Shown here: positions 52,655 through 61,783 of the stretch, in pieces | How the letters are laid out: each line of letters starts with the position of its first letter | Position numbering within the stretch: the stretch's first letter is position 1 | Translations under genes and position numbers: made by a program | Origin: Oxalobacteraceae bacterium OTU3CAMAD1 | Lineage (GTDB): Bacteria > Pseudomonadota > Gammaproteobacteria > Burkholderiales > Burkholderiaceae_D | Direction of reading: 5' to 3' | Length of the DNA stretch: 64,000 nucleotides | NCBI GenBank assembly: GCA_024123915.1 | Contig: CP099650.1 | Span: 5,022,001-5,086,000 of the forward strand | Notes under the pieces: generated by a model | Database searches by the model: none | Seen by the model: only the letters and a program-made list of their open reading frames with translations | Told to the model about the DNA's origin: nothing

Positions 52655-53557
52655 TTAGCGTAACTGCTGGTCGAACGCCTCCTCCAGCATATCCAAAAAC
52701 ACCCGGGTCTTGGCCGGCATCAAGCGCCGGCCCGGGAACACGGCCCAACCCGTCACCTCGGGGAACGACCATTCCGGCAACACCCGCACCAACGACCCCG
52801 CCTTTAAAAATGGCGCCGCGATCGCCTCGGTCGAGACGCCGATGCCCACCCCGTTGCTGGCCATGCGCACGATCATCTCCGGCGAATTGCCCAACAACCT
52901 GACCGGCAGCTCGCGCTCCCAGCGCACCTTGGCGCGCAACAGCGTCCACCGGATCAAGCCGTTCACCCTCGGCGGCAAACTCAGCAAATCATGTTTGAAC
53001 AAATCGTCCGGATGCTCGGGCAGCCCGCGCACGCTTGTATAGCGGGGCGAGGCGTACAGCGCCAGCGAACTGAAGGTGATGCGCCGCGCGGCCAGCGAGG
53101 CGTCGTCCGGCAGGTTGCCCATGCGGATGGCCAGGTCGAAATTCTCCGCCACCAGATCCACCCTGCGCGGCGATAAGTCGAGCTCCAGCGAGATGTCCGG
53201 ATAGCGGCCCATGAACCGCGCCAGCATTTCGCTGATGGCCACGCTGGCGAAGTCAGCCGGCATGGACACCCGCAGCAAACCGCTCGGCGCGCCCTGCCGG
53301 TGCTGCGCAAGCGCTCCGGCCGCTTCGGTTTCATCGGCCACCTTGCGCGCGTGCTCCAGCAAGCTGGCGCCGAACTCGGTCAACACCAGCTTGCGCGTGG
53401 TGCGCTGAAGCAGCCGCTCGCCCAGATGCGCCTCCAACAGCGAAATCCGCCGCGACACGGTCGATTTCGGCAGCTGCACCCGCTCCGCCGCCAGGCTGAA
53501 GCTGCCGCACTCGACGATGCGGGCAAATAACAGCAGGTCGCCAGGGTCTATTTCCAC
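52655..53557 (-). CDS. LysR-family transcriptional regulator (divergent from azoR)
   Basis: 300 residues with N-terminal HTH ([36 protein letters not shown]) and effector domain ([24 protein letters not shown]). The proteins of this CrgA/DsdC-like group commonly control a divergent oxidoreductase gene, here azoR, whose start is 131 bases away. A partial dyad lies between them. It ends 9 bases from the psd stop in convergent orientation. Confidence 0.93.
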   Translation of the reverse strand: MEIDPGDLLLFARIVECGSFSLAAERVQLPKSTVSRRISLLEAHLGERLLQRTTRKLVLTEFGASLLEHARKVADETEAAGALAQHRQGAPSGLLRVSMPADFASVAISEMLARFMGRYPDISLELDLSPRRVDLVAENFDLAIRMGNLPDDASLAARRITFSSLALYASPRYTSVRGLPEHPDDLFKHDLLSLPPRVNGLIRWTLLRAKVRWERELPVRLLGNSPEMIVRMASNGVGIGVSTEAIAAPFLKAGSLVRVLPEWSFPEVTGWAVFPGRRLMPAKTRVFLDMLEEAFDQQLR

Positions 53558-53583
53558 ACTGCACTCCTCGATTGTTCCATCAG

Positions 53584-53600
53584 TGGACTAATGTTATCCA
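53584..53600. promoter_or_regulatory. Candidate LysR operator between LysR and azoR
   Basis: TGGACTAATGTTATCCA is an imperfect inverted repeat (TGGA with TCCA as outer arms, inner bases partly paired) containing a T-N11-A core. It lies in the divergent gap, 24-26 bases from the LysR start codon. Confidence 0.42.
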
Positions 53601-53688
53601 TTTTAACGGCTTCCGCATTGTTTTTGAAACGATTAAAGTAACTACATCGCAGCAACACAAACCAACAACCACATACAGGAGCAACACC

Positions 53689-54288
53689 ATGAACATCTTG
53701 CAAATCAACTCCAGCGCCCGCAGCACCGGTTCCGAATCGACCCGCATGGCCGACAGCATCGTCGCCAAACTGCAAGCCGGCAATCCCGGCGCGACCGTGG
53801 TGCGCCGCGATCTGGCGGCCAACCCGCATCCGGTGCTGGACGAGCCAACCCTGCAAGCGCTGTTCACCCCGGCCGACCAGCGCAGCGCCGAACAAGCCGC
53901 CCGCGTGGCGCTGGACGACGCGCTGATCGCCCAGGTCCAAGCGGCCGACGCCATCGTCATCGGTTCGCCGATGTACAACTTCGGCGTGACCGTGCAGCTG
54001 AAATCTTGGTTCGACGCCATCGCCCGTGCCGGCGTGACGTTCAAGTACGGCCCGACCGGCCCGGTCGGCCTGCTGACCGGCAAAAAAGTCTACGTCGCCG
54101 TGGCGCGTGGCGGCCTGCACAAGGATGGTCCGAACGATGTCCAACTGGCGCACCTGAAGACTTTCCTGGGCTTTGTCGGCCTGACCGACGTCCAGTTCTT
54201 CTTCGCCGAAGGCATGGGTATGGGCCCGGACGCTGTCGCCAAGGCGCAAGCCCTGGCTGACGCCGACATCAACGCGGTACTGGTATAA
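53689..54288 (+). CDS. azoR: FMN-dependent NADH-azoreductase
   Basis: 199 residues from the ATG at 53689 behind AGGAGC. Flavodoxin-like fold with [16 protein letters not shown] at the FMN phosphate site, the [23 protein letters not shown] segment that follows it, and [14 protein letters not shown]. Length equals E. coli AzoR (about 200). It reduces azo compounds and quinones with NADH and probably protects against thiol or quinone stress. A LysR gene is divergent, and a pirin gene follows 45 bases downstream on the same strand, a common pairing. Confidence 0.94.
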   Translation: MNILQINSSARSTGSESTRMADSIVAKLQAGNPGATVVRRDLAANPHPVLDEPTLQALFTPADQRSAEQAARVALDDALIAQVQAADAIVIGSPMYNFGVTVQLKSWFDAIARAGVTFKYGPTGPVGLLTGKKVYVAVARGGLHKDGPNDVQLAHLKTFLGFVGLTDVQFFFAEGMGMGPDAVAKAQALADADINAVLV

Positions 54289-54333
54289 ATTCATCGATCG
54301 CGCCGGTTGGCGCGGTCCGCAAAGGAGAGAGTC

Positions 54334-55215
54334 ATGAGCAACGTAATGAGCGATCGCGTACAACGAGAACGCACTGTGGAACGCCTCATCACCGGCCAGG
54401 CCGTTTCCGACGGCGCCGGCGTCAAGATCAACCGCGTCTTGACCCAGCCCCTGCAGCGCCGCCTCGATCCGTTCCTGATGCTGGACAACTTCGGCAGCGA
54501 CCAGGCCAGCGACTACCTGGCAGGCTTCCCGAGCCACCCGCATCGCGGCTTCGAGACCGTCACCTACATGCTCGAAGGCCGCATGCGCCACAAGGACAGC
54601 AGCGGCAACGAAGGCCTGCTGACCAACGGCGGCGTGCAATGGATGACCGCCGGCCGTGGCGTGATCCACTCGGAAATGCCGGAGCAGGAGGAAGGCATGA
54701 TGTCGGGATTCCAGCTGTGGCTGAACCTGCCGGCCAAGGACAAGATGCGCGACCCGTGGTATCGCGACTTCAACGGCGACGAGGTGCCCGTCTTCACCAC
54801 GGAAAACGGTGCGAAGGTGAAAGTCATCGCCGGCGGCAGCCATGGCGTCGACGGCGCCGTGCAGCGCGAAGTGACCGAGCCGATCTATATTGATGTCGAT
54901 CTGCCGGCCGGCGCCTCGTTCAGCCAGACGCTGCCGGAAGGCCACAACGCCTTCATCTTCGCGTATCGCGGTTCGGTGCGTGTGGGCGACAAGGATGTGG
55001 CGTCGGGCAAGATGGCGATCCTGGCCAACGCGGCGGGTGCCGACGGCGTGAACATCCATGCGACCGACGCCAGCCGTTTCATCCTGGTGGCCGGCAAGCC
55101 GCTGAACGAGCCGATCGCGCAATACGGCCCGTTCGTGATGAACACGCAGGCCGAGGTCTTCGCCGCCGTCGAGGACTTCCGCGCCGGCAAACTGGGTGAA
55201 GAAGGCCACGCGTAG
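54334..55215 (+). CDS. Pirin family protein
   Basis: 293 residues, AAAGGAGAG before the ATG at 54334. N-terminal cupin with FPSHPHRGFETVTYMLEGRMRHKDS and GGVQWMTAGRGVIHSEMP, which carry the pirin metal ligands, and GFQLWLNLPA. It shares the azoR transcript. The TAG stop (55213-55215) is supplied by palindromic repeat copy D, which starts two bases earlier, so the native C-terminus may have been slightly changed. It is clearly distinct from the pirin at 20022. Confidence 0.94.
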   Translation: MSNVMSDRVQRERTVERLITGQAVSDGAGVKINRVLTQPLQRRLDPFLMLDNFGSDQASDYLAGFPSHPHRGFETVTYMLEGRMRHKDSSGNEGLLTNGGVQWMTAGRGVIHSEMPEQEEGMMSGFQLWLNLPAKDKMRDPWYRDFNGDEVPVFTTENGAKVKVIAGGSHGVDGAVQREVTEPIYIDVDLPAGASFSQTLPEGHNAFIFAYRGSVRVGDKDVASGKMAILANAAGADGVNIHATDASRFILVAGKPLNEPIAQYGPFVMNTQAEVFAAVEDFRAGKLGEEGHA

Positions 55216-55304
55216 GGCGGATTAGCGCAGCGTAATCGGCCAGGCATGCGTCGCGTTAACGCATGCATGGCCGATTACGGCGTACCGCCTAATCCGCCCT
55301 ACGT
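55211..55304. repeat. Palindromic intergenic repeat, copy D (paired units)
   Basis: Unit 1 (55211-55242) reads CGTAGGGCGGATTAGCGC then GTAATCGGCCA. Unit 2 (55266-55304) reads CATGGCCGATTACGGCG and ends CTAATCCGCCCTACGT. Between them GCATGCG and CGCATGC give a further inverted pair, so the whole element is a long hairpin. It occupies nearly all of the space between the pirin stop and the next start. Confidence 0.9.
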
Positions 55305-55316
55305 TAAAATGCTGCC

Positions 55317-55781
55317 ATGATGCCCACTATTCTTAAATGGTTACGCTATCTCAGCCACATCCTTGGCTTCGAGACGGCCGATTCCTTCCCGCCCGGCCAC
55401 CCGTACGAACGCACGCGCTGGAACGGCGCCTATTTCGACATCGCCTCCGACGTCAAGCCCGACCAGATCGAAAGCCGCCTGTGCGAGGCCATCAGCAACA
55501 CGCCGCTTGTGTTCGGCTACATCACCAATCCCACGCCGCGCATGCAACGCACCCTGCTGGCGATGCTGGAAGAACGCATGCGCAACAACCGTGGCCGCGC
55601 CAGCGAACTGGCCGTACTGCTGGTCAACGCATACGACAGCCCGCACATCACCGAAGTAATCCCCGGCCTGCGCGCGGCCATCGCCGGCACGCGCCAGGAC
55701 GACATGGGCGAGCGCGCCCGCAGCGTCATGGCCTTCCTCGCATCGACGCAATCGCCGTTCGACGTGATCGAGATGAACTAG
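55317..55781 (+). CDS. Hypothetical protein, possibly leaderless
   Basis: 154 residues, basic at the N-terminus (PTILKWLRYLSHILGF), then mixed alpha/beta (ARWNGAYFDI-type segment, TPRMQRTLLAMLEERMRNNRGRASELAVLLVNAYD). I do not recognise it. No ribosome site is visible; a TAAAAT hexamer (55305-55310) ends 6 bases before the ATG, which would make the mRNA leaderless. The repeat copy D lies directly upstream, so its promoter cannot extend far. The stop overlaps the acyltransferase stop by 4 bases, convergent. Confidence 0.68.
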   Translation: MMPTILKWLRYLSHILGFETADSFPPGHPYERTRWNGAYFDIASDVKPDQIESRLCEAISNTPLVFGYITNPTPRMQRTLLAMLEERMRNNRGRASELAVLLVNAYDSPHITEVIPGLRAAIAGTRQDDMGERARSVMAFLASTQSPFDVIEMN

Positions 55782-56971
55782 GCGGTGAGCACTTCCGGCG
55801 CAGCCTTCGGCCTGGCGAAATTGCCTGGAACGAAGCGGTCGCGCAATTTCATGAACGGCGTCTCCACTAGCAGGAACAGCAGCCAGCCGACCAGGACACT
55901 GGCCAGGCTCATGATGGCGATCGCCTGCCACGTGTCCGGCCCCCAGCCGTAACCGCGCAACGGCACGCGCAACAGCACGCACAGCTGCTTGTGCGTCAGG
56001 TAAATCGCATACGACCACAGCGCGATGCTCGCCGCGCCCGGCACGCGCCAGCGCTGCAGCAGCGATCCGGGGCTCAACGCCGCGATCAGCAACAAGGTGA
56101 AACCCACGCCCAGCATCGGATAGCCGACCACCGTCATCATATAGCCGTAGTGGTCCTCCAGGAACATCGACCAGGTCAACGCCAGCATGCCGGCGCCTGC
56201 GGCCAGCGCCCAATTGCCGCGCGACGTGATGACCTTCCAGGCGCCAGCGTGATAGTTTTTCACCAGCGCCAGCGCCACGCCAAACACCAGCTCGTCGAAC
56301 CGGCACCACGAGGCGTAGTAAATATTGGTGTAGTAATAGAGGCCGCCGACACCCGCCTGCTCGTTCCACAAATAGCCACGCACCGCCATGCCGGCCAGCA
56401 GGCTGCCGATCACCGCCACCCACGCCCACAGCAAGGACTTGCGACAAGCGGCAATCAACAGCGCGACCGCCGGCAACAGCACGTAAAACTGCTCCTCCAC
56501 ACACAACGACCATGCATGCGAAAAGGCCGTGCCCGGCATCAGCTGGATATTTTGCGTAAAGGTGATGAACTTCCACAGCGGCGGCAGCACGCTCTCCCCG
56601 CGCCAATACGGCCACAAGGCGTATAGCGCCAGCACGAAGTAAAAATTCGGCAGCGTGCGTAGGAAGCGGCGCGCGTAAAAGCGCGGCAACGAAAACCGCT
56701 CAGGCCCGGTCTGCTGGCGCCGTATTCCCGACAAAATCTGGTTGCCGATCAAATAACCGCTCAGCGCAAAGAACAGGTCCACGCCGGCCCAGCCGATCTC
56801 GCTCATCCAGCCGAAGGTCGGCCGGAAGCTGACAAAGATCATGTAGTGATTCATGAACACCAGAACGATCGCAAGCGCGCGCAAGGTATCGAGGCCGGAA
56901 TTGCGGCCGAAATCGCGGCCGTGGTCACGGCCATGGTGGTGTCCAGTAAGCTGAAGATTCATGTCCCGCAT
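55778..56971 (-). CDS. Acyltransferase 3 family membrane protein (OafA/YrhL-like)
   Basis: 397 residues, about ten membrane helices. Family hallmarks: GLDTLRALAIVLVFMNHY at the N-terminus with the conserved Arg and His, GWAGVDLFFALSGYLIG, FYARRFLRTLPNFYFVL, and WSLCVEEQFYVLLP. These O-acyltransferases modify sugars of lipopolysaccharide, capsule or peptidoglycan using acyl-CoA from the cytosol. No SGNH domain is attached. The first 25 residues are His/Asp/Arg-rich (HHHGRDHGRDFGRNSG), unusual, and may not be part of the native start; the first ATG (56971) and a second at 56962 are both possible. Confidence 0.92.
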   Translation of the reverse strand: MRDMNLQLTGHHHGRDHGRDFGRNSGLDTLRALAIVLVFMNHYMIFVSFRPTFGWMSEIGWAGVDLFFALSGYLIGNQILSGIRRQQTGPERFSLPRFYARRFLRTLPNFYFVLALYALWPYWRGESVLPPLWKFITFTQNIQLMPGTAFSHAWSLCVEEQFYVLLPAVALLIAACRKSLLWAWVAVIGSLLAGMAVRGYLWNEQAGVGGLYYYTNIYYASWCRFDELVFGVALALVKNYHAGAWKVITSRGNWALAAGAGMLALTWSMFLEDHYGYMMTVVGYPMLGVGFTLLLIAALSPGSLLQRWRVPGAASIALWSYAIYLTHKQLCVLLRVPLRGYGWGPDTWQAIAIMSLASVLVGWLLFLLVETPFMKLRDRFVPGNFARPKAAPEVLTA

Positions 56972-56999
56972 CTTACAGCGGCGCGCCGTTTTCCCAAAG

Positions 57000-57290
57000 T
57001 CAGGGCGAGATCACCATTACCAGCGTCTGATCGGCCAGGGTCAGCACGGCGGTGCAATCCTCGGCGATCGCGTAGTTCTGGCTGTGCGTAGAATAATAAT
57101 TGGTCGCGCCCAGGCAAATGCAATCGATCGCCGCGCTGATGCGGGTGCTGATGGTGTACGCCGGCAGCACCAGATCCGGCGCGGTGACGAACTTGAGCAC
57201 CACGTCCTGCCCGGTATTGTTCAGGAAGACGGTCTTCGACGGCTTGACGGTCTTGAGCGTGGGCACTTCGGTAAATTGAATGGTTGGCAC
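57000..57290 (-). CDS. Small hypothetical protein coupled to DUF1906 gene
   Basis: 96 residues from a GTG that overlaps the DUF1906 stop by one base (TAGTG). Beta-rich sequence with no signal peptide (VFLNNTGQDVVLKFVTAPDLVLPAYTISTRIS, CLGATNYYSTHSQ). No family recognised. The tight coupling suggests it works with the DUF1906 protein. Base composition is lower in GC than the neighbouring acyltransferase. Confidence 0.66.
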   Translation of the reverse strand: MPTIQFTEVPTLKTVKPSKTVFLNNTGQDVVLKFVTAPDLVLPAYTISTRISAAIDCICLGATNYYSTHSQNYAIAEDCTAVLTLADQTLVMVISP

Positions 57291-57931
57291 TACAGCACCC
57301 TGAATAAACCGGTTGGCAAGCCGTCATTGCTACGGGTCAGATCGACATGGATTTTCTTGCCGTCATCGACGGGCAATACGCTCGGCGACAGTTGCCGGAG
57401 GTTGTAGCCGACGTAGCCCGCTCCCACCACCGCCTCATCCTCCGAGGGCGAGAGCCAGCTAAGCGACGCCAAGCCGCTGGCGACGATGGCTTGGCAACTG
57501 GCGGCGGACCCGTAGATGCCAATCTGATAACGCGACTCACCCGGCCTCGCCGCGTTGAACGCTTGATTGACGCCTTCGAAGTAGCGCGTGATCGGACCGG
57601 CGATATCCTCGGCGGTGGGATGGCAGTCGATCTCGAAGTAGATGGCCGAACCCGACGGCTGCGTAATGGCCGCCTGTGCCATCAGATACGCGGCGGCGCC
57701 GTCCGCCAAGCCCTGAGCGCGGCTGAACGAATGCAGATGAGCGCCGACAGTCTCCCAGACCACGCCAATCTGGATGCCGGCATCGGTCAGCGCCCTGGCC
57801 TCGGCCAGCGACAAGTTCTTGCCGGCGTGGTGGCTGTAGTAGCGAATCGCGAAATCGATTCCTTGTTGCTTAATTGGTATCGCATGCTGTGTCAGCTCGA
57901 ACGGGGCTTTCACGCCGGTTAAAACAACCAT
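57290..57931 (-). CDS. DUF1906 glycoside hydrolase-like protein
   Basis: 213 residues with the TIM-barrel-type DUF1906 (Rv2525c-like) pattern: GIDFAIRYYSHHAGKNLSLAEARALTDAGIQIGVVWE, SAIYFEIDCHP, IGIYGSAASCQAI, LSWLS. The EIDCHP segment carries the acidic residue at the barrel mouth where GH25-like enzymes act. No signal peptide is visible, so it may be cytosolic or exported by other means. In other bacteria DUF1906 domains occur in cell-wall enzymes and in phage or toxin-linked proteins. It sits between a regulator-like ORF and a small coupled gene. Confidence 0.82.
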   Translation of the reverse strand: MVVLTGVKAPFELTQHAIPIKQQGIDFAIRYYSHHAGKNLSLAEARALTDAGIQIGVVWETVGAHLHSFSRAQGLADGAAAYLMAQAAITQPSGSAIYFEIDCHPTAEDIAGPITRYFEGVNQAFNAARPGESRYQIGIYGSAASCQAIVASGLASLSWLSPSEDEAVVGAGYVGYNLRQLSPSVLPVDDGKKIHVDLTRSNDGLPTGLFRVL

Positions 57932-57965
57932 GGGACCTCCATTGGGTGCAGGGTGATGTCTAAGT

Positions 57966-58343
57966 TCATATGCTTTGGGCTGGTTCAGCGATCTCGATGC
58001 TTACCTGATAACCCTGGTCCGGGACCCGGATGCGCAGGGGATTTTGCCGCCCCTCGACCGCGTAATAGTCGCTCAGCCTGTTGCGCAGACGCGCCAGTTG
58101 GACTGCGGCGGCCAGATCCATTCCAAGGCTGGAGCCCGACCTTGGACGGCTGGCCGGCGCGACCGTTCCGGCGTCTATTTGATACTTTTGGTTATCCGAT
58201 TCGCGAATCAGGTGATCCAGCAGAGCGCAGCAACGATGCGACGTTGCAAAGGTGCGGCTGACCGCGATACGGCGCAGCTCGGCGCGAACATCGTTCGCAT
58301 GGGGTGCCGCCAAGGCGCCGGCGTACCGACCGCGCGAAGACAC
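57966..58343 (-). CDS. Stand-alone N-terminal-type regulatory domain
   Basis: 125 residues from GTG at 58343. The sequence follows the conserved domain that opens many nSTAND/adenylate-cyclase/TPR proteins: VRAELRRIAVSRTFATSHRCCALLDHLIRES, a variable middle, LAAAVQLARLRNRLSDYYAVEGRQNPLRIRVPDQGYQVSI. In those proteins it precedes effector or sensor parts; here it occurs alone, divergent from a winged-helix nSTAND gene. Function is unknown. The start is uncertain because no ATG precedes the conserved part. Confidence 0.6.
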   Translation of the reverse strand: MSSRGRYAGALAAPHANDVRAELRRIAVSRTFATSHRCCALLDHLIRESDNQKYQIDAGTVAPASRPRSGSSLGMDLAAAVQLARLRNRLSDYYAVEGRQNPLRIRVPDQGYQVSIEIAEPAQSI

Positions 58344-58498
58344 AACAGTGAGAGCAGAATGTTTAATAGTTTCCCCAGCCTAATGTTAATATTCACTAAA
58401 GGTACAGATTTGAAGTAACTGTACCCATTAGCTACACAAATGGCCTTCTGGAAACCTTCAGATTGCTAACTCTTTGATTTCAAAGTTTTTATTCATGG

Positions 58499-61400
58499 GT
58501 GAAGAAGGTTAGTGTGAATCGTAAAAGCTTCCGTTTTGGTCAATGGCGCGTCGATCCGGCCACCAATACACTCAGTTTCGGTGTGCTCAGCCGGCAGCTG
58601 GAGCCTCGCGCGATGGATGTTTTGTTACATTTCTGCGCGCATCCACACGACGTCATCTCCGCCGACACACTGCTCGACGCCTGCTGGGGCGACACGCCGG
58701 CCAGCGACAACGCGGTTCACAAAATCATCACCCAGCTGCGCCGGGCGCTCGACGATTCGGTCGCCGAACCGCGCTATATCGAAACTATTCGTAAGCGTGG
58801 CTACCGCCTATTAGCCGAACTCAGCTACGACGACGACGTCAGCAACGGCAGTTGGTTGCACGCCTCCCCGTTCCGGGGGCTGGAAGCTTTCGAGGAACAA
58901 CACGCGGCCATTTTCTTCGGCCGCAAGCTCAGCGTTGACCAGTTGGTGCAGGTGGTGGTGGCGCAGGTCCAGGCGGCTTGCTCGATGGTGCTGGTGCTCG
59001 GACCGTCGGGCGCCGGCAAGACATCCCTGGTCCAGGCCGGACTCATTCCCGCGCTCAAGGCGGGCGCCGCGCCGGCGGAGTCCGGGCTGGCGATCAGCGA
59101 CCATGTGCAGCTCGATTGCGCCGACATGGGGCAGTCTGGCCTGCTGGAAACGCTCGCCAGCGTGTTGCTCGACGCGGAAATCGACGACCGCCTGCTGTTT
59201 GAAAACACCAGCGCCGCCACCCTCGCGCAATATATGGCGCAGGATTTGCCGGGTTTGATCGAACAGTTGCAAAAACGGCTGCCGACGATACGGCTGGCGG
59301 TATTCATCGACCGTTTCGAAGCGATCTTCCGCCTGCCACATATTAGTGAGCAGGAGCGAGCCGTCTTCATCAACGTGCTGGATCAGCTGGCGCGCTCCGG
59401 CTGCGTGCTGTTGGTTCTGGCTTGCCGCAACGATTTCTACCCGCATTTGACGGCCTACCCCGCGCTGATGAGCATGAAACTGCGCGGCGGCCACTTCGAC
59501 CTGACACCGCCCGGCAGCGCCGATATCGCCCAGATCATCCGCCATCCGGCGCAGGTCGCGCAGTTGCGCTACACGGTCGACGGGCATGGCGAGAGTCTGG
59601 ACGAACTGCTGATCAACGCCGCCAAGGCCGGACCGGACACATTACCGTTGTTGCAATACTGTCTACAAGAACTGTATCGCCAGCGCAGTCCCGATGGGGA
59701 GTTGAGCCATCAGGCCTACCGCGATATGGGCGGCCTGGAAGGCGCCATCGGTGCGCGCGCCGAGCAAGTAATTTCCGAATTAGGTGCATCCCAGATCGCC
59801 GCCCTGCCCCAGCTCTTGTCGCGGCTGGTACTCGTGGCCGAGGACGAATCGACCGTCACCTCCCGCCGCGTATTGTGGTCATCATTGAGCAGCGACGATG
59901 AGACCAAGTTAGTGCAAGCACTGGTCGACGCCCACCTTTTCGTCAGCGATCTGCACGGCGGAGCTCCCGCCTTCGGTATCGCCCACGAGGCCCTGCTGCG
60001 CCGCTGGCCGCGCGTGGTCGCCTGGGTCGACGAGCACCGCCAAGCGTTGCAAACGCGTAGCCGGATCAGCGCGCAAGCTAGGCGCTGGCAGGACAGCGGC
60101 CGCAAGCGCGACATGCTGCTGCCGTCCGGAACCCAGGCAAATCAGGCGCGTCAATTAATAAAAACAACCGGATTCAGCTTCACCCAACAAGAACAGGATT
60201 TCGTCCAAGCCTCGCTGGTGGGCGTCCGCCATGGCGAACGGCTGCGGCTAGGAATCACGTTTGCAATGGCGACGCTGGCAGTGTTGGCCGTTGGTCTCGG
60301 CCTAGCAGCGCGCTCGGCGCAAACCCAGGCAGAAACGCACAGGACCGAAGCCGAGGGGCTTATGGGTTATATGCTGGGCGAATTTGTTGAGAAACTGCGC
60401 CCGCTAGGAAAGCTGGACTTGCTCGACAGTGTCAGTGGTCGCGCTCTGTCGTATCTATCCGATTCATCGCGCGTCGGCGATAGCGAGGCGGCGCTGGCGC
60501 AGCGCGCAAAATCACTGCAGCTGATTTCCGAAGTGCGGATCGCGCGCTCCGATCCAGCCGGCGCGAAGACCGCCCTGTTAGCGGGACGTCAGATTCTGCA
60601 GCAACAGCTCCACGCGAAGCCCATAGACGCCGCCTTGCTAAAAAGTGCTGGAGAAAACGCCTTTTGGCTAGGACAGATTCATTATGAACAAAAAGAATGG
60701 CCGGAAGCGCGGCGATATTTCGACGAGTATTTGGCCTATGCAAACCGCCAATCGGAAGCGTATCCCGACGACGTCAGCGCCTGGATAGAGCAATCCTATG
60801 CGCATAACAGCTTGGGTACCCTGGCGTTGCAGCGTGGCGATACCCGAAGCGCGGCGAGCGAGTTTGCGTTGTCGGTCGCGCTCAAAACGCGCGCCTACGC
60901 CATCACGCCCGATGAAAAGCAACTAGCGGCAGACTTGGCAGATAGTCTTTCCTGGCAAGCCAGCGCCCAATTGCGATTAGGGCAACTTGTTCAATCAGAG
61001 TCCCTTTACCACCGTGCCCTGGCCATATTGGAACCGCTGCATAAAACCCATCCAGAAGATACATTGTGGATTGAACAACTGGCCGGCGTATGGTCGCGCC
61101 AGTCCGAGCTGAAACAAGCGCGCGGCGATCTAAGTGGCAGTTTTAAAGATGCACAAATCGCATTTTCGTTGTCACAAAAAATGGTCGAAAAAGACCCGGG
61201 CAATCTCGATTGGCGCCGCAAAATGCATGTTGCTGAACTGCGCGTCATTGACACGGACGACGAACAAAAGCCAGTCCAATTATTAAATCGGCTGGATAAG
61301 CTGCAGCAAGTTGTTGCCCAAATGAGCAATCTTGAGCCCAAATCCGTCAACCTGCAAATAATGATAGCGAAACTAAATCAAAGAAAAGCGGCGCTACTGA

Positions 61401-61783
61401 TGCAACAAGCCCAGTTGATGCTCGCTTCGCAAAGCTTGCAGCCTGCCCTCAATACGCTAACACGACTCAGCTCAACATCTCCGACGGACATCACTATCCG
61501 GGATGCAAGGATTGACGCCCTGCTGCTCGCTGCCGATCTGCGCTCCCTGCAAAACGAATCAGATGGGACGGAACATTGCGAGAGCGTACGCGCAATACTG
61601 ATTCGGTCTATCCCGGGAAGCTCGGACTTCCAACTACTCGCCCCTTGGGTTAAAGCTCATGCGTGCCTCAACCAAAACGATCAAGTAAAAACCGTCAAAA
61701 AGCAACTCGAGACGATGTCCTATCGCGACGTGAACTACCTGAAGTATTTATCCACCCACCCAGCAAAGAAAGCGACCTCATGA
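58499..61783 (+). CDS. Winged-helix, nSTAND NTPase, membrane segment and TPR-like protein
   Basis: 1094 residues; GTG start at 58499, with GTG at 58514 as alternative. The N-terminal OmpR/CadC-type winged helix (about 10-107: LSRQLEPRAMDVLLHFCAHPHDVIS, DNAVHKIITQLRRALDD, YIETIRKRGYRLL) is followed by an nSTAND1-like NTPase: SPFRGLEAFEEQHAAIFFGR, Walker A GPSGAGKTS (168-176), Walker B-like FIDRFEAIF near 285-293. One membrane helix (about 581-602) separates it from TPR-like repeats (about 690-1080). CadC-like one-component regulators have the same membrane placement. Less GC-rich at the 3' end than its neighbours. Coupled to the next gene. Confidence 0.88.
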   Translation: MKKVSVNRKSFRFGQWRVDPATNTLSFGVLSRQLEPRAMDVLLHFCAHPHDVISADTLLDACWGDTPASDNAVHKIITQLRRALDDSVAEPRYIETIRKRGYRLLAELSYDDDVSNGSWLHASPFRGLEAFEEQHAAIFFGRKLSVDQLVQVVVAQVQAACSMVLVLGPSGAGKTSLVQAGLIPALKAGAAPAESGLAISDHVQLDCADMGQSGLLETLASVLLDAEIDDRLLFENTSAATLAQYMAQDLPGLIEQLQKRLPTIRLAVFIDRFEAIFRLPHISEQERAVFINVLDQLARSGCVLLVLACRNDFYPHLTAYPALMSMKLRGGHFDLTPPGSADIAQIIRHPAQVAQLRYTVDGHGESLDELLINAAKAGPDTLPLLQYCLQELYRQRSPDGELSHQAYRDMGGLEGAIGARAEQVISELGASQIAALPQLLSRLVLVAEDESTVTSRRVLWSSLSSDDETKLVQALVDAHLFVSDLHGGAPAFGIAHEALLRRWPRVVAWVDEHRQALQTRSRISAQARRWQDSGRKRDMLLPSGTQANQARQLIKTTGFSFTQQEQDFVQASLVGVRHGERLRLGITFAMATLAVLAVGLGLAARSAQTQAETHRTEAEGLMGYMLGEFVEKLRPLGKLDLLDSVSGRALSYLSDSSRVGDSEAALAQRAKSLQLISEVRIARSDPAGAKTALLAGRQILQQQLHAKPIDAALLKSAGENAFWLGQIHYEQKEWPEARRYFDEYLAYANRQSEAYPDDVSAWIEQSYAHNSLGTLALQRGDTRSAASEFALSVALKTRAYAITPDEKQLAADLADSLSWQASAQLRLGQLVQSESLYHRALAILEPLHKTHPEDTLWIEQLAGVWSRQSELKQARGDLSGSFKDAQIAFSLSQKMVEKDPGNLDWRRKMHVAELRVIDTDDEQKPVQLLNRLDKLQQVVAQMSNLEPKSVNLQIMIAKLNQRKAALLMQQAQLMLASQSLQPALNTLTRLSSTSPTDITIRDARIDALLLAADLRSLQNESDGTEHCESVRAILIRSIPGSSDFQLLAPWVKAHACLNQNDQVKTVKKQLETMSYRDVNYLKYLSTHPAKKATS

